From positions 698,798 through 762,797 of the forward strand of contig NZ_CP061280.1 in NCBI RefSeq assembly GCF_014541205.1: DNA of 64,000 nt, written 5' to 3'. The notes under the pieces are model-generated. The model saw only the letters and a list, made by a program, of their open reading frames with translations, was not told where the DNA came from and did not search any database. The DNA is from Mannheimia bovis (GTDB lineage: Bacteria > Pseudomonadota > Gammaproteobacteria > Enterobacterales > Pasteurellaceae). A program made the translations under genes and the position numbers. Below, in pieces: positions 19,426 to 28,472 of the stretch. The first letter of the stretch is position 1; each line of letters opens with the position of its first letter.

Positions 19426-21828
19426 ATGTCAGACGTTGATCTAAACGAGCATAATCAAGAAGAGCCCGAGCGTAAACCGAAAAAAAGAAGCTACATTCTT
19501 ACTACTCTATTCAAACTCGGATTGATTGGGGCTTGTAGTGTTGCCTTTTACGGTATTTACTTAGATGGCAAAATCCGCAGCAAAATGGATGGGCAAGTAT
19601 GGGAGTTGCCTGCTGAGGTTTATGCTCGTATTGAAAGTATTAAAATTGAAGATAATTTAACGCTTGAGCAGACTAAACAGGCATTGTTAGATAACGGCTA
19701 TCGTCAAGTTTCACAGGTTGCCACACCGGGTGATTTCAAAATTGAAGAAAATCGTTTAGTGTTGCTACGCCGTGCTTTTCGCTTCCCCGAAACGCCGGAA
19801 GCTCAACGTGTCCTGCGTTTAACCTTCAAAGAAGATAAATTAACTTATATTGAAGATCTGGTGCAGGCGAAATTAATTGAAGAGTTCCGCCTCGATCCGA
19901 AATTACTTGCGATGTTGCATTCGGATAGTGATGAAGAACGCCAAGCATTAAAGCTACAAGAATACCCTCGTTTATTGATTGAATCGCTGATTTTAACTGA
20001 AGATCGTCGCTTTTATCAGCACGATGGCATTAGCACAATGGGGATTGCTCGTGCATTAATTACTAACTATCAAGCAGGCAGAACCGTTCAAGGTGGAAGT
20101 ACTCTAACGCAACAGTTAGTTAAAAACTTGTTTTTAACTAATGAAAGATCGCTCGTGCGTAAAATCAATGAAGCCTTGATGTCAGTGATTTTAGACTTCC
20201 GCTACGATAAAAACCGCATTTTAGAAACCTATCTGAATGAAATTTATTTAGGGCAGAACGGTAGCTATCAAATTCACGGCTTTGCATTGGCAAGTCAATT
20301 CTATTTTGGTCGCCCTATTCAAGAGATCAGCCTTGACCAAATTGCTTTGTTAGTAGGTATGGTAAAAGGTCCATCACTGTATAATCCGTGGCGAAATCCA
20401 CAGGGTGCAACAGAACGTCGCAATGTAGTACTGCGTTTATTACTTGAACACCAAGTCATTAACCAAGAACTTTATGAGCTTTTAAGCACTCGCCCGTTAA
20501 ATGTGCGTGAAAAGGGCACAATTTATCGTGAGCAACCTGCCTTTATGCAGGCATTAACGCTTGATTTGAAAAATGAATTGGGCGAGGTGAAATCAGCCCA
20601 ACTTTCCGGTACGAAAATTTTTACAACCCTAGACCGTAAACAGCAGCGTTCAGCAGAACAAGCAGTTATTATTGGCTTAGAAGATTTAGAGAGCAAAGAT
20701 AAAAAAATCACCGATCTGCAATCTGCTATTGTGGTGGCAGAATACCGCACAGGTAAAGTGCGTGCGATTGTGGGTGACCGTTTAACCCAATTTGCCGGTT
20801 TTAACCGTGCTATTCAGTCAAAACGTCAGATTGGTTCTTTGGTTAAACCGTCTATTTATGCAATTGCGTTGGCTCAACCTGAACTGTTCCGCTTAAATAC
20901 ACCGATTCAGAATAAACAGATTTCGATTAAAGTTGGCTCAACCTATTGGACACCTCGTAACTATGATCGCAGCTTTAGTGGCTCGGTAATGTTTATGGAT
21001 GCTCTCGTTCGCTCACTGAATATTCCAACAGTTAATATCGGTATGAAAGTGGGCTTGAAGAAAGTGATTGCTAAGCAAAAAGAGATGGGGTGGAATAATG
21101 CAGAAATTCCGCCATATCCATCAACATTATTAGGTTCTTACTCGATTTCACCTTATGATGTAACACGTTCTTACCAAGTGATTGCAAATGAAGGGTTAAA
21201 AACACCATTAACGACGATTGAGGCAATTATTTCTCATAATGGCGAGATGTTCTATCAACGTGATAATAGTAAAGCGAGCGAGCAAGTACTCCCACCGGAA
21301 GCTGCGGTGCAAACGATGTATGCAATGCAACAAGTGGTAGAACGCGGTACTGCTCGTAGTTTGCAAAATGACTTTGCAAAGTTAAAATTAGCAGGTAAAA
21401 CAGGGACAACGAATAATGCAAGGGATACTTGGTTTGTAGGAGTTGATGGTGAACACGTTACTACTGTATGGCTGGGTAAAGATAACAATACGGATACCAA
21501 TCTAACGGGTTCAAGCGGTGCGTTATATGTTTATAAGCAATATTTGGAACGTGCGTTACCGCAGGCGTACAAATTACCAAAACTCGATACGATGCAATGG
21601 GTAGGGATCAACAGCTACGGTAGTTGGAATTGCGACAGCGGCAGACAAATTCCTGTTTGGCGTGATAAAGGACAGCGTTATTGTACCAGCACAGGCACCG
21701 TGGTTGCGGCTAAACCAAGTGTGTGGGACGCTCTTTCACTGAAGAAAGAAAATAATCCAACCCCAAAAGCTGAAGAGGCAGAAGGTAAGCAATCTATCCC
21801 AATTGAAGAAGTTGCACCGAAAGAATAA
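19426..21828 (+). CDS. mrcB: Penicillin-binding protein 1B (bifunctional glycosyltransferase/transpeptidase)
   Basis: An 800-residue class A PBP that polymerises and cross-links peptidoglycan. A short basic cytoplasmic tail (ERKPKKR) precedes one membrane segment near residues 25-45. The UB2H-like region is followed by the GT51 domain with catalytic EDRRFYQHDG and GGSTLTQQLVKNLFL. The transpeptidase domain has SLVKPS (SxxK, after QIGS), an SLN motif (SLNIPTVN), and KTGTTNNARDTWF. All active-site motifs are intact. The length is close to E. coli PBP1B. LpoB, its outer-membrane activator in enterics, is not in the window. Confidence 0.96.
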   Translation: MSDVDLNEHNQEEPERKPKKRSYILTTLFKLGLIGACSVAFYGIYLDGKIRSKMDGQVWELPAEVYARIESIKIEDNLTLEQTKQALLDNGYRQVSQVATPGDFKIEENRLVLLRRAFRFPETPEAQRVLRLTFKEDKLTYIEDLVQAKLIEEFRLDPKLLAMLHSDSDEERQALKLQEYPRLLIESLILTEDRRFYQHDGISTMGIARALITNYQAGRTVQGGSTLTQQLVKNLFLTNERSLVRKINEALMSVILDFRYDKNRILETYLNEIYLGQNGSYQIHGFALASQFYFGRPIQEISLDQIALLVGMVKGPSLYNPWRNPQGATERRNVVLRLLLEHQVINQELYELLSTRPLNVREKGTIYREQPAFMQALTLDLKNELGEVKSAQLSGTKIFTTLDRKQQRSAEQAVIIGLEDLESKDKKITDLQSAIVVAEYRTGKVRAIVGDRLTQFAGFNRAIQSKRQIGSLVKPSIYAIALAQPELFRLNTPIQNKQISIKVGSTYWTPRNYDRSFSGSVMFMDALVRSLNIPTVNIGMKVGLKKVIAKQKEMGWNNAEIPPYPSTLLGSYSISPYDVTRSYQVIANEGLKTPLTTIEAIISHNGEMFYQRDNSKASEQVLPPEAAVQTMYAMQQVVERGTARSLQNDFAKLKLAGKTGTTNNARDTWFVGVDGEHVTTVWLGKDNNTDTNLTGSSGALYVYKQYLERALPQAYKLPKLDTMQWVGINSYGSWNCDSGRQIPVWRDKGQRYCTSTGTVVAAKPSVWDALSLKKENNPTPKAEEAEGKQSIPIEEVAPKE

Positions 21829-21838
21829 AAATAAATTT

Positions 21839-21857
21839 GATAGCCATTATCATTCAA
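21839..21857. promoter_or_regulatory. Possible Fur-like box upstream of dps
   Basis: Bases 21839-21857 match about 12 of 19 positions of the Fur consensus (GATAATGATAATCATTATC). This is at the low end of acceptable, and the match lies just outside the OxyR-like operator. Confidence 0.3.
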
Positions 21858-21870
21858 CTTGTGGTTTATG

Positions 21871-21907
21871 ATAGGTTATGGCTATGATAAGTATATATTA
21901 TAACCAT
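21871..21907. promoter_or_regulatory. OxyR operator upstream of dps
   Basis: Two 15-base units separated by 7 bases: ATAGGTTATGGCTAT (21871-21885) and ATATATTATAACCAT (21893-21907). Against ATAG-N-T-N3-A-N-CTAT the defined positions match 9/10 and 8/10, on the correct 22-bp period. The site is about 100 bases before the dps start codon, a suitable place for activation. OxyR itself is encoded at 49774-50658. Confidence 0.7.
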
Positions 21908-22004
21908 TTGCCACTTTGCTATTTGAGTAGTAATATAGCCCTAAATTAAATAGGCGATATGCAGTTTAATTTGAACAATTAATTATTAATAACAGGAGCA
22001 TATT

Positions 22005-22511
22005 ATGGCAATGTCAAATATCGGTTTAGATAGAGAAGTCGCAAAAAAATTAGCAGATGAATTAAACGGTTTATTAGCCACTTATCAAGTGTTTTATACC
22101 AATGTGCGTGGTTACCACTGGAATGTGCGTGGGGTAAACTTCTTTGAATTACACGCAAAATTTGAAGAAATTTATGATGATTTAGTTGCTAAAATTGATG
22201 AAATCGCAGAGCGTATCCTAACTTTAGGGCATACACCAAACAACGGTTTCAGCCAATACTTAACGCAATCACAAATCAAAGAACACATCGGTGTATCAGC
22301 GGCTCAAGAGTGTTTATATGGTACATTAGACGGTTTCAAAACCCTTTTAGGTCAGCAACGTGATATTCTTGCGATTGCAAACGAAGCAAACGATGAAGGT
22401 ACTGCTTCTCAAATGAGCGATTACATCAAAGAGCAAGAAAAATTAGTGTGGATGTTCACTGCTGCTTGTGCAGACTGCACCAACTATGCAAAAGGCTGTT
22501 CTTGTAACTAA
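22005..22511 (+). CDS. dps: DNA-protecting/ferritin-like protein Dps
   Basis: A 168-residue four-helix protein of the Dps family. The inter-subunit ferroxidase site is seen in NVRGYHWNVRGVNFFELHAKFEEIYDDLVAKIDEIAERIL: the His of YHW, and Asp/Glu about 12-16 residues on. Twelve subunits form a shell that oxidises Fe(II) with H2O2 and shields DNA. A short cysteine-rich tail (CADCTNYAKGCSCN) is notable. The start at 22005 has AGGAG 9-10 bases upstream. An OxyR-like operator lies about 100 bases upstream and a strong terminator follows at 22530-22558. Confidence 0.95.
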   Translation: MAMSNIGLDREVAKKLADELNGLLATYQVFYTNVRGYHWNVRGVNFFELHAKFEEIYDDLVAKIDEIAERILTLGHTPNNGFSQYLTQSQIKEHIGVSAAQECLYGTLDGFKTLLGQQRDILAIANEANDEGTASQMSDYIKEQEKLVWMFTAACADCTNYAKGCSCN

Positions 22512-22529
22512 TTTGCAATCATCCGAATT

Positions 22530-22558
22530 AACCCCGATAATACCTATCGGGGTTTTTT
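22530..22558 (+). terminator. Intrinsic terminator of dps
   Basis: AACCCCGATA, 5-base loop, TATCGGGGTT followed by TTTT. Confidence 0.9.
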
Positions 22559-22575
22559 ATTGTTGAAATAAAGTG

Positions 22576-23283
22576 ATGTCGAACGGTTTTCAATTTAAAC
22601 AGTTTTTTATTCAGCACGATAAATGTGCGATGAAGGTCAATACTGATGGCATTTTGCTTGGGGCAATTGCTCACATCAAAAATGTTCAGCAAATCTTAGA
22701 TTTAGGCACAGGTTCTGGCTTGATTGCAGTAATGCTTGCTCAACGCACAAACAACAATTGTAAAATTACAGCACTAGAACTTGAGCCAAATGCTTACCAA
22801 CAAGCGGTCAAAAATGCTGAAAATTCTGCGTGGTCAAATCGTATTACGGTTTTACAAGGTGATGTAATGCAGCAACAGTTTGAGCAGAAATTTGACTTAA
22901 TTGTCAGCAATCCCCCTTATTTTGAAGATTCTTTAGCAACGAGAACTGAAGCACGAGATCTAGCTCGTTCGGTAAATGCTGCCAGCCATTTTGATTGGTT
23001 AAAACAAGCAAAAAGCTGGTTAGCCCAAAGTGGTAGAATTACAATGATTTTACCCACAGAAGCGGCAGAAAAACTCATTTCACAAAGTCCCAATATCGGT
23101 TTGTATTGTATTGAGCAGTGGTCGATTTTTACTAAAGTAGGTAAAGAGCCGAAGCGAAGTATTGTGAGCTTCTGTTTGCAAAGTAAAGTGTGCGAACAAA
23201 AAGAACTGGTGATTTACGATCTGAATAATCGCTATACATCTGAATTTAAACAACTCACGCAAGATTTTTATTTAAACTTCTAA
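22576..23283 (+). CDS. trmN: tRNA1(Val) adenine-37 N6-methyltransferase
   Basis: A 235-residue class I methyltransferase (YfiC/TrmN6). The AdoMet motif is LDLGTGSGLIAVMLAQR near residue 40 and the catalytic NPPY motif is DLIVSNPPYFEDS near residue 110, the signature of exocyclic-amine methylation. It methylates N6 of A37 in tRNA-Val. The N-terminal block FQFKQFFIQHDKCAMKVNTDGILLGA is family-specific. The ATG at 22576 is preferred over the adjoining GTG. A perfect uptake signal (22800-22808) lies inside. The convergent rraA gene shares the terminator. Confidence 0.94.
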   Translation: MSNGFQFKQFFIQHDKCAMKVNTDGILLGAIAHIKNVQQILDLGTGSGLIAVMLAQRTNNNCKITALELEPNAYQQAVKNAENSAWSNRITVLQGDVMQQQFEQKFDLIVSNPPYFEDSLATRTEARDLARSVNAASHFDWLKQAKSWLAQSGRITMILPTEAAEKLISQSPNIGLYCIEQWSIFTKVGKEPKRSIVSFCLQSKVCEQKELVIYDLNNRYTSEFKQLTQDFYLNF

Positions 23284-23298
23284 CGATTTCCTTAATAA

Positions 23299-23324
23299 AA
23301 AAACCGACCAAGCGGTCGGTTTTT
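23299..23324. terminator. Bidirectional terminator containing a degenerate uptake signal
   Basis: AAAAACCGACC, loop AAGC, GGTCGGTTTTT: an 11-bp stem between trmN (+) and rraA (-). The loop and right arm spell CAAGCGGT. Confidence 0.9.
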
Positions 23325-23340
23325 GTGAATTTTTTGCAAA

Positions 23341-23838
23341 TTATTCGCTAATTTCGTTTAAATCCAACAATTCTTGCGAAAGAATAATACCAGTTAAATC
23401 AGCATATACATAATCTTCAGGGAAGAAAGTTACACCACCAAAATTAACCGGCGTATCCACTTCGCCAATATCGGTATTATCTGCTCCCACAGGAATTGGA
23501 GCGAGTGCGTGAATGCCGATATCTAATCTTTCTAAAATATCTAACTGACGAACAGCACCATAAACGATAATTCCTTCCCAGCCGTTATCCACTGCCAGTT
23601 GAGCTAGCTCCGCATCAATTAATGCACGGCGAACTGCACCGCCACCATCAACTAATAATACACGCCCTTCACCTTCTTCTTCTAATACTTCGGCAATTAA
23701 ACCATTGCTTTCAAAACATTTAACGGTGGTAATTTTACCGAAAAATGATGATGCTCCACCGAAGCTTGAAAAAATCGGTTCAACAACATCCACTTGGTCA
23801 GAATAAAGATCGCAAAGCTCAGAGGTATCAATACGCAT
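23341..23838 (-). CDS. rraA: Regulator of ribonuclease E activity A
   Basis: A 165-residue RraA with the family start [28 protein letters not shown] and the core [38 protein letters not shown]. In E. coli the trimer binds RNase E and its degradosome partners and inhibits RNA cleavage. The GxVRxL-like loop shared with the aldolase relatives is present, but enzymatic activity is not expected. AGGAGC lies just upstream of the ATG. Confidence 0.95.
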   Translation of the reverse strand: MRIDTSELCDLYSDQVDVVEPIFSSFGGASSFFGKITTVKCFESNGLIAEVLEEEGEGRVLLVDGGGAVRRALIDAELAQLAVDNGWEGIIVYGAVRQLDILERLDIGIHALAPIPVGADNTDIGEVDTPVNFGGVTFFPEDYVYADLTGIILSQELLDLNEISE

Positions 23839-23924
23839 AATATGCTCCTGTTCTTAAGTCATTTAGCTAAAGTATAAACCTTCGCTTTCAATTTGCAAAA
23901 TTTTATTGAAAAAAGACCGCTTGT

Positions 23925-24836
23925 TTAATACTTCTCTTGTTCTTTATTATCTAACAAGTTGTTTTTAATATGTAATTCCATTTGATTATAAGGGATTTCC
24001 ACACCTGCATTATCAAATGCTAATTTGATTTGCTCGGTAATTTCCCAATAAGCAGACCAATAGTTTGGCGTTTGAACCCAAGGACGAACAACCAGTTGTA
24101 CACTATTTGCCGCTAAAGCACCTACAGCAACAACAGGTTTCGGCTCTTTTAGAACATATTCATTCGTTTCTAAAATACGCTCAATAATCTCTTTGGCTTC
24201 TTTGATATTAGAATCGTAAGAAATATCAAAGGTAAAATCAATACGGCGGGTTGGGTTGTTTGAATAGTTCACAATACTGTCTGAGAATACTTTGCCGTTT
24301 GGTAATAACACGGTTTTGTTATCGCCGGTACGAAGTTCTAAAACCAATAAACCCATTTGCTCAACTACTCCCGTCATTCCGCTTGTTTCGATTAAATCGC
24401 CCTTACGGAATGGTTTGAAAATAAGCAACATTACGCCAGCTGCGAAGTTTTGTAATGAATTTTGCAGTGATAAGCCAATGGCTAAGCCAGCCGCACCGAT
24501 TAATGCGACTAATGAACTGGTATTAATGCCGATTTGTGAAAGCGAGGCAATCACGACAATTAAGAGCAATAAGAAATAGCTAATAGAGGAAATAAAGCTT
24601 TGTAGCATTTCATCTTTGGTTGATTTTAATGCCGCTTTGCCTAATAAATTACTAATGATACGAGCTAAGAATTTACCGACGACAAAAATCGCAATGGCAA
24701 GTAAAATCTTAGTACCGTAAGGGATAATCCATTCATTGAGTATCGTCTCAAAGTTCATACTACTCACTTTGTCGATCACTTTTTCGGTTTCTGCTACGAC
24801 ATCAATATTGGCTGCCGGTTGTGCTTTATCGGTCAT
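23925..24836 (-). CDS. mscS: Small-conductance mechanosensitive channel
   Basis: A 303-residue MscS channel (E. coli 286). Three hydrophobic segments lie at about 40-60, 80-100 and 110-135. The third is the glycine/alanine-rich pore helix ALIGAAGLAIGLSLQNSLQNFAAGVMLLIFKPFRKGD, followed by the beta domain (ETSGMTGVVEQMGLLVLELRTGDNKTVLLPNG). The channel opens under membrane tension to release solutes in osmotic downshock. It lies next to rraA but has a perfect uptake signal abutting its stop codon (23916-23924). Divergent from rluC. Confidence 0.94.
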   Translation of the reverse strand: MTDKAQPAANIDVVAETEKVIDKVSSMNFETILNEWIIPYGTKILLAIAIFVVGKFLARIISNLLGKAALKSTKDEMLQSFISSISYFLLLLIVVIASLSQIGINTSSLVALIGAAGLAIGLSLQNSLQNFAAGVMLLIFKPFRKGDLIETSGMTGVVEQMGLLVLELRTGDNKTVLLPNGKVFSDSIVNYSNNPTRRIDFTFDISYDSNIKEAKEIIERILETNEYVLKEPKPVVAVGALAANSVQLVVRPWVQTPNYWSAYWEITEQIKLAFDNAGVEIPYNQMELHIKNNLLDNKEQEKY

Positions 24837-24935
24837 TTTGGTTCCTTAAATTAAAATGAAAAGTTTTGCCAATCTGCAAAGGTTGGCGGTTTTGTGCTAA
24901 AATTCAGGGCAGTATTTTCCCTAAAAGACAACATA

Positions 24936-25898
24936 ATGACAACAGAAAAAGTAATTAGTGCCGGCGTTCAGTTTTTTTCTATCAGCGAAGATGAAGCCGG
25001 GCAGCGTTTAGATAATTTTTTATTAGCCAAACTTAAAGGTGTGCCGAAAAGTTTGATTTACCGTATTGTGCGTAAAGGTGAAGTACGGGTAAATAAAGGA
25101 CGAACTAAGCCCGACTACAAATTACAAGCCGATGATGTGGTACGTGTACCGCCGGTGCGTGTAGCCGAGAAAAACGAAGCCCCTATTTCTACCAAACTGA
25201 ATAAAGTAGCGGAATTGGAAGATCAAATTCTGTATGAAGATGAAGTGATGTTGGTGATCAACAAGCCCTCAGGCATTGCGGTACACGGCGGAAGTGGCTT
25301 GAGCTTTGGTGTGATTGAAGCGTTAAGAGCGTTGCGTCCACAAGCTCGTTTTCTAGAACTGGTGCACCGAATTGACCGTGATACTTCGGGCATTTTGTTG
25401 GTAGCCAAAAAACGCTCGGCGTTGCGTAGTCTACACGAACAGTTACGGGAAAAAGTGGTGCAAAAAGATTACTTGGCATTAGTGCGAGGTCAGTGGCAAG
25501 CTCACACTAAAGTGATTAAAGCCCCGTTGCTGAAAAACGAGCTGGCAAGCGGCGAGCGAATTGTGCGTGTGAGTGAAGAGGGCAAACCTTCAGAAACTCG
25601 TTTTAGCATTGAAGAACGCTATGCGAATGCAACTTTGGTGAAAGCATCGCCAGTTACAGGCAGAACCCACCAAATCCGTGTGCATACTCAATATGTAGGA
25701 CACCCGATTGCGTTGGATGATAAATATGGCGATAGCGATTTCGACAGCAAAATGAAAGAAGCCGGGTTACACCGTTTATTTCTACACGCTTATTCTATCC
25801 GTTTTGAACACCCGAAAAGTGGTGAAGAGATGGTGATTACCGCACCGCTAGATAAAACTTTAAAAGGCGTATTGGCAAAATTAAGAGCTGAAAAGTAG
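24936..25898 (+). CDS. rluC: 23S rRNA pseudouridine(955/2504/2580) synthase
   Basis: A 320-residue RluA-family synthase. An N-terminal S4 RNA-binding domain (AGQRLDNFLLAKLKGVPKSLIYRIVRKGEVRVN) precedes the catalytic domain, whose nucleophilic Asp is in LELVHRIDRDTSGILLVAKK. A further signature is GRTHQIRVH. ATG 24936 gives the usual RluC start; the open frame reaches upstream to 24894 without a ribosome-binding site. The stop codon touches the folP start (TAGATG), so translation is probably coupled, an rRNA-modification/folate pairing. Confidence 0.95.
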   Translation: MTTEKVISAGVQFFSISEDEAGQRLDNFLLAKLKGVPKSLIYRIVRKGEVRVNKGRTKPDYKLQADDVVRVPPVRVAEKNEAPISTKLNKVAELEDQILYEDEVMLVINKPSGIAVHGGSGLSFGVIEALRALRPQARFLELVHRIDRDTSGILLVAKKRSALRSLHEQLREKVVQKDYLALVRGQWQAHTKVIKAPLLKNELASGERIVRVSEEGKPSETRFSIEERYANATLVKASPVTGRTHQIRVHTQYVGHPIALDDKYGDSDFDSKMKEAGLHRLFLHAYSIRFEHPKSGEEMVITAPLDKTLKGVLAKLRAEK

Positions 25899-26747
25899 AT
25901 GCAAATCCATTTCAAAAATTTTCAAAAAAATGACCGCTTGTTAGATTTAACTAAGCCACAAATTATGGGGATTTTAAACTTCACGCCTGATTCCTTCTCG
26001 GATTCAGGGAAGTTTTTCTCCCTTGATAAAGCTTTATTCCAAGTTGAGAAAATGCTTAATGAAGGAGCAAGCATCATTGATGTGGGAGGAGAATCTACTC
26101 GCCCGAATGCAGCGATTGTAACGCTGGAAGAAGAGCTTGAGCGTGTTGTGCCTGTGGTAGAAGCCATTCATAACCGTTTTGATTGCTTAATTTCGGTAGA
26201 TAGTTCTAAAGCGGAAGTATTCAAGCAGGCGGCAAAAGTGGGTATGGATATAATTAATGATATCCGAGCTTTAACGGAGCCAAATGCATTAGAAACAGCA
26301 GCTGAGCTTGGCTTGCCGGTCTGTTTAATGCATATGCAGGGTAATCCGCAAACAATGCAGCAAAAGCCGGAATATGATGATGTATTGGAAGAAGTAGCGG
26401 ATTTTTTAAATCAGCGAATTTTTGCGTGTATCAATGCCGGCATTCCGAAGGAACATATTATTTTAGACCCCGGATTTGGCTTTGGTAAAACAGTTAAGCA
26501 TAATTATCAATTATTGAAACATTTTAAAGCCTTTGTGGATTCAGGTTTTCCTGTGCTTGCCGGGCTTTCTCGTAAATCAATGATCGGGGCGGTATTAGAT
26601 AAACCTGTAGAGCAACGTGTTGTCGGGTCTGTTACGGCTGCATTGATTGCCGTTCAAAACGGGGCAAAAATTTTACGCGTTCACGATGTAGCAGAAACCG
26701 CTGATATGCTGAAAATTTGGCACGCAACGATTGACTCAGATAATTAA
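25899..26747 (+). CDS. folP: Dihydropteroate synthase
   Basis: A 282-residue TIM-barrel enzyme joining p-aminobenzoate to 6-hydroxymethyl-dihydropterin pyrophosphate in folate synthesis; the sulfonamide target. Signatures are MGILNFTPDSFSDSGKF near residue 22, GASIIDVGGESTRPNA, and LDPGFGFGKTVKHNY, with the pterin site near LAGLSRKSMIG. I see no insertion in the sulfonamide-resistance loop, but resistance cannot be judged without a reference. The gene begins directly after the rluC stop. An uptake signal (25933-25941) sits inside the 5' coding region. Confidence 0.96.
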   Translation: MQIHFKNFQKNDRLLDLTKPQIMGILNFTPDSFSDSGKFFSLDKALFQVEKMLNEGASIIDVGGESTRPNAAIVTLEEELERVVPVVEAIHNRFDCLISVDSSKAEVFKQAAKVGMDIINDIRALTEPNALETAAELGLPVCLMHMQGNPQTMQQKPEYDDVLEEVADFLNQRIFACINAGIPKEHIILDPGFGFGKTVKHNYQLLKHFKAFVDSGFPVLAGLSRKSMIGAVLDKPVEQRVVGSVTAALIAVQNGAKILRVHDVAETADMLKIWHATIDSDN

Positions 26748-26761
26748 TTTTAGGAGTAAAA

Positions 26762-27112
26762 ATGACAACCTTAGTTTATGGCATTAAAAATTGCGATACC
26801 GTGAAAAAAACCTTAAAGTGGCTGGAAGAAAACAATCAACAACCTCAACTACACGACTACCGTGTAGATGGTTTAAATACAGATTGGTTGGTCGAAATGG
26901 AAACTAAATTCGGTTGGGAAAATTTGGTAAATAAACGCAGTACCACTTGGCGAAATTTAGATGATGAAACCAAAAATAATCTGAATCGTGAAACGGCATT
27001 AGAAGTTTTAATCGAACAACCTACATTAATTAAACGCCCGATTGTGATTCAAAATGATATTGCTCTGCTCGGGTTTAATGAAAAAGAGTATGTGGCTGCG
27101 TTTAGCCTTTAA
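26762..27112 (+). CDS. yffB: ArsC/Spx-family protein
   Basis: A 116-residue thioredoxin-fold protein of the ArsC-like YffB group. The start TTLVYGIKNCDTVKKTLKWLEEN carries a single cysteine in NCDTV, and the second block is NKRSTTWR. It lacks the ArsC CX5R site, so it is probably not an arsenate reductase; glutathione-dependent thiol chemistry has been proposed for the family. It lies 14 bases after folP with TAGGAG as ribosome-binding site, so it is in the rluC-folP operon. A repeat hairpin (27124-27159) separates it from dapE. Confidence 0.88.
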   Translation: MTTLVYGIKNCDTVKKTLKWLEENNQQPQLHDYRVDGLNTDWLVEMETKFGWENLVNKRSTTWRNLDDETKNNLNRETALEVLIEQPTLIKRPIVIQNDIALLGFNEKEYVAAFSL

Positions 27113-27123
27113 TTAACCTGAGA

Positions 27124-27159
27124 TTTACTCCCCTCTTTGCTAAAGAGGGGGACTAGATC
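27124..27159. repeat. 36-bp palindromic repeat, copy 1
   Basis: A hairpin (CCCCTCTTT-GC-TAAAGAGGGG-like core) flanked by TTTACT and AGATC. It is repeated at 34985-35020 with 33 of 36 bases identical, including the flanking parts that do not pair. It may end the rluC-folP-yffB transcript. Confidence 0.75.
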
Positions 27160-27213
27160 GAACGTAAACTCAATATTGCAAAAAAATAACCAAAAATCAC
27201 CGCTTGTAATCTT

Positions 27214-28362
27214 ATGAAAAACGAAATTATCTCCCTTGCCCAAAACCTTATCCGCCGTGATTCCATCAGCCCGCAAGACAAAGGTTGCCAACAGGAAATT
27301 GCAGAACGCTTGGCAAAAGTCGGCTTCCAAATCGAATGGCTGCCGTTTGGCGACACGCTAAATATGTGGGCAACATACGGCACAGAAAATGGCAAAGATG
27401 AACCCTGCGTTGCCTTTGCAGGACATACCGATGTTGTGCCTGTCGGCGAAGAAAGCCAATGGCAATATCCGCCATTTTCTGCTGAAATTATAGATGGAAT
27501 GCTTTATGGGCGAGGAGCTGCGGATATGAAAGGCTCGCTCGCAGCATTGGTAGTTGCCGCAGAAACCTTTGTGAGAAATAACCCAAATCATAAAGGCAAA
27601 GTAGCGTTGCTGATCACCTCTGATGAGGAAGCCGCAGCAAAAGACGGCACGGTAAAAGTGGTGGAAACCTTGATGGATCGTAATGAAGCGGTGCATTATT
27701 GCGTAGTGGGCGAACCTTCAAGTGGTAAGGTGCTGGGCGATGTTATTAAAAACGGCAGACGTGGCTCAATTACCGCTGATTTATATATTGAAGGCATTCA
27801 AGGGCACGTTGCCTATCCACACTTAGCGGAAAACCCGGTGCATACGTCATTGGGCTTTTTAACCGAATTGACTACTTATCAATGGGATAACGGCAACGAA
27901 TTTTTCCCACCAACCAGCTTACAGGTGGCAAACATTAAAGCGGGTACAGGTAGCAATAATGTGATTCCGGGCGAGCTTTATATACAGTTTAATCTACGTT
28001 ATTGCACCGAAGTAACCGATGAAATCATTAAAGCCCAAGTGGCGGAAATGTTAGAAAAACACGGTTTGAAATATCGTATTAATTGGAATTTATCAGGAAA
28101 GCCTTTCCTTGCCGGTAACGGAAAATTAGTGGAAGCCACTGTACAAGCGGTCGAAAATGTAACAAAAATTACGCCTCGTTTAGATACTGGTGGTGGGACT
28201 TCAGACGGCAGATTCATCGCTTTAATGGGAACAGAAGTAGTAGAGTTTGGTCCGCTCAATGCGACTATTCATAAAGTGAATGAATGTGTGAGTGTAGAAG
28301 ATTTAGCCAAATGTGGTGAGATTTATTACCAAATTTTAGAAAGGTTGCTCGTTAAGGCATAA
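27214..28362 (+). CDS. dapE: Succinyl-diaminopimelate desuccinylase
   Basis: A 382-residue M20-family di-zinc hydrolase in the succinylase branch of lysine/diaminopimelate synthesis, making L,L-DAP. Metal ligands are in [20 protein letters not shown] and SDEEAAA (catalytic Glu-Glu), with the C-terminal [13 protein letters not shown]. The central dimerisation domain begins near [15 protein letters not shown]-like [11 protein letters not shown]. Length is normal. A perfect uptake signal (28143-28151) is inside the gene. An intrinsic terminator follows. Confidence 0.95.
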   Translation: MKNEIISLAQNLIRRDSISPQDKGCQQEIAERLAKVGFQIEWLPFGDTLNMWATYGTENGKDEPCVAFAGHTDVVPVGEESQWQYPPFSAEIIDGMLYGRGAADMKGSLAALVVAAETFVRNNPNHKGKVALLITSDEEAAAKDGTVKVVETLMDRNEAVHYCVVGEPSSGKVLGDVIKNGRRGSITADLYIEGIQGHVAYPHLAENPVHTSLGFLTELTTYQWDNGNEFFPPTSLQVANIKAGTGSNNVIPGELYIQFNLRYCTEVTDEIIKAQVAEMLEKHGLKYRINWNLSGKPFLAGNGKLVEATVQAVENVTKITPRLDTGGGTSDGRFIALMGTEVVEFGPLNATIHKVNECVSVEDLAKCGEIYYQILERLLVKA

Positions 28363-28366
28363 CTCA

Positions 28367-28408
28367 AAATAGGCAGAATTGAATAAAAGTAAATTCTGCT
28401 TATTTTTT
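28367..28408 (+). terminator. Intrinsic terminator of dapE
   Basis: Arms GGCAGAATT and AATTCTGC, then TTATTTTTT. Confidence 0.75.
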
Positions 28409-28472
28409 ATATAGATATTCAATCGGAGAAGGTTTACACTAACGCCAATTTTCATATTTATAGGTAAATTTT

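Noticed and set aside
27358-27696. 112-codon minus-strand frame inside dapE
   Set aside because: It lies wholly inside the intact dapE gene in the opposite strand and resembles no known protein.
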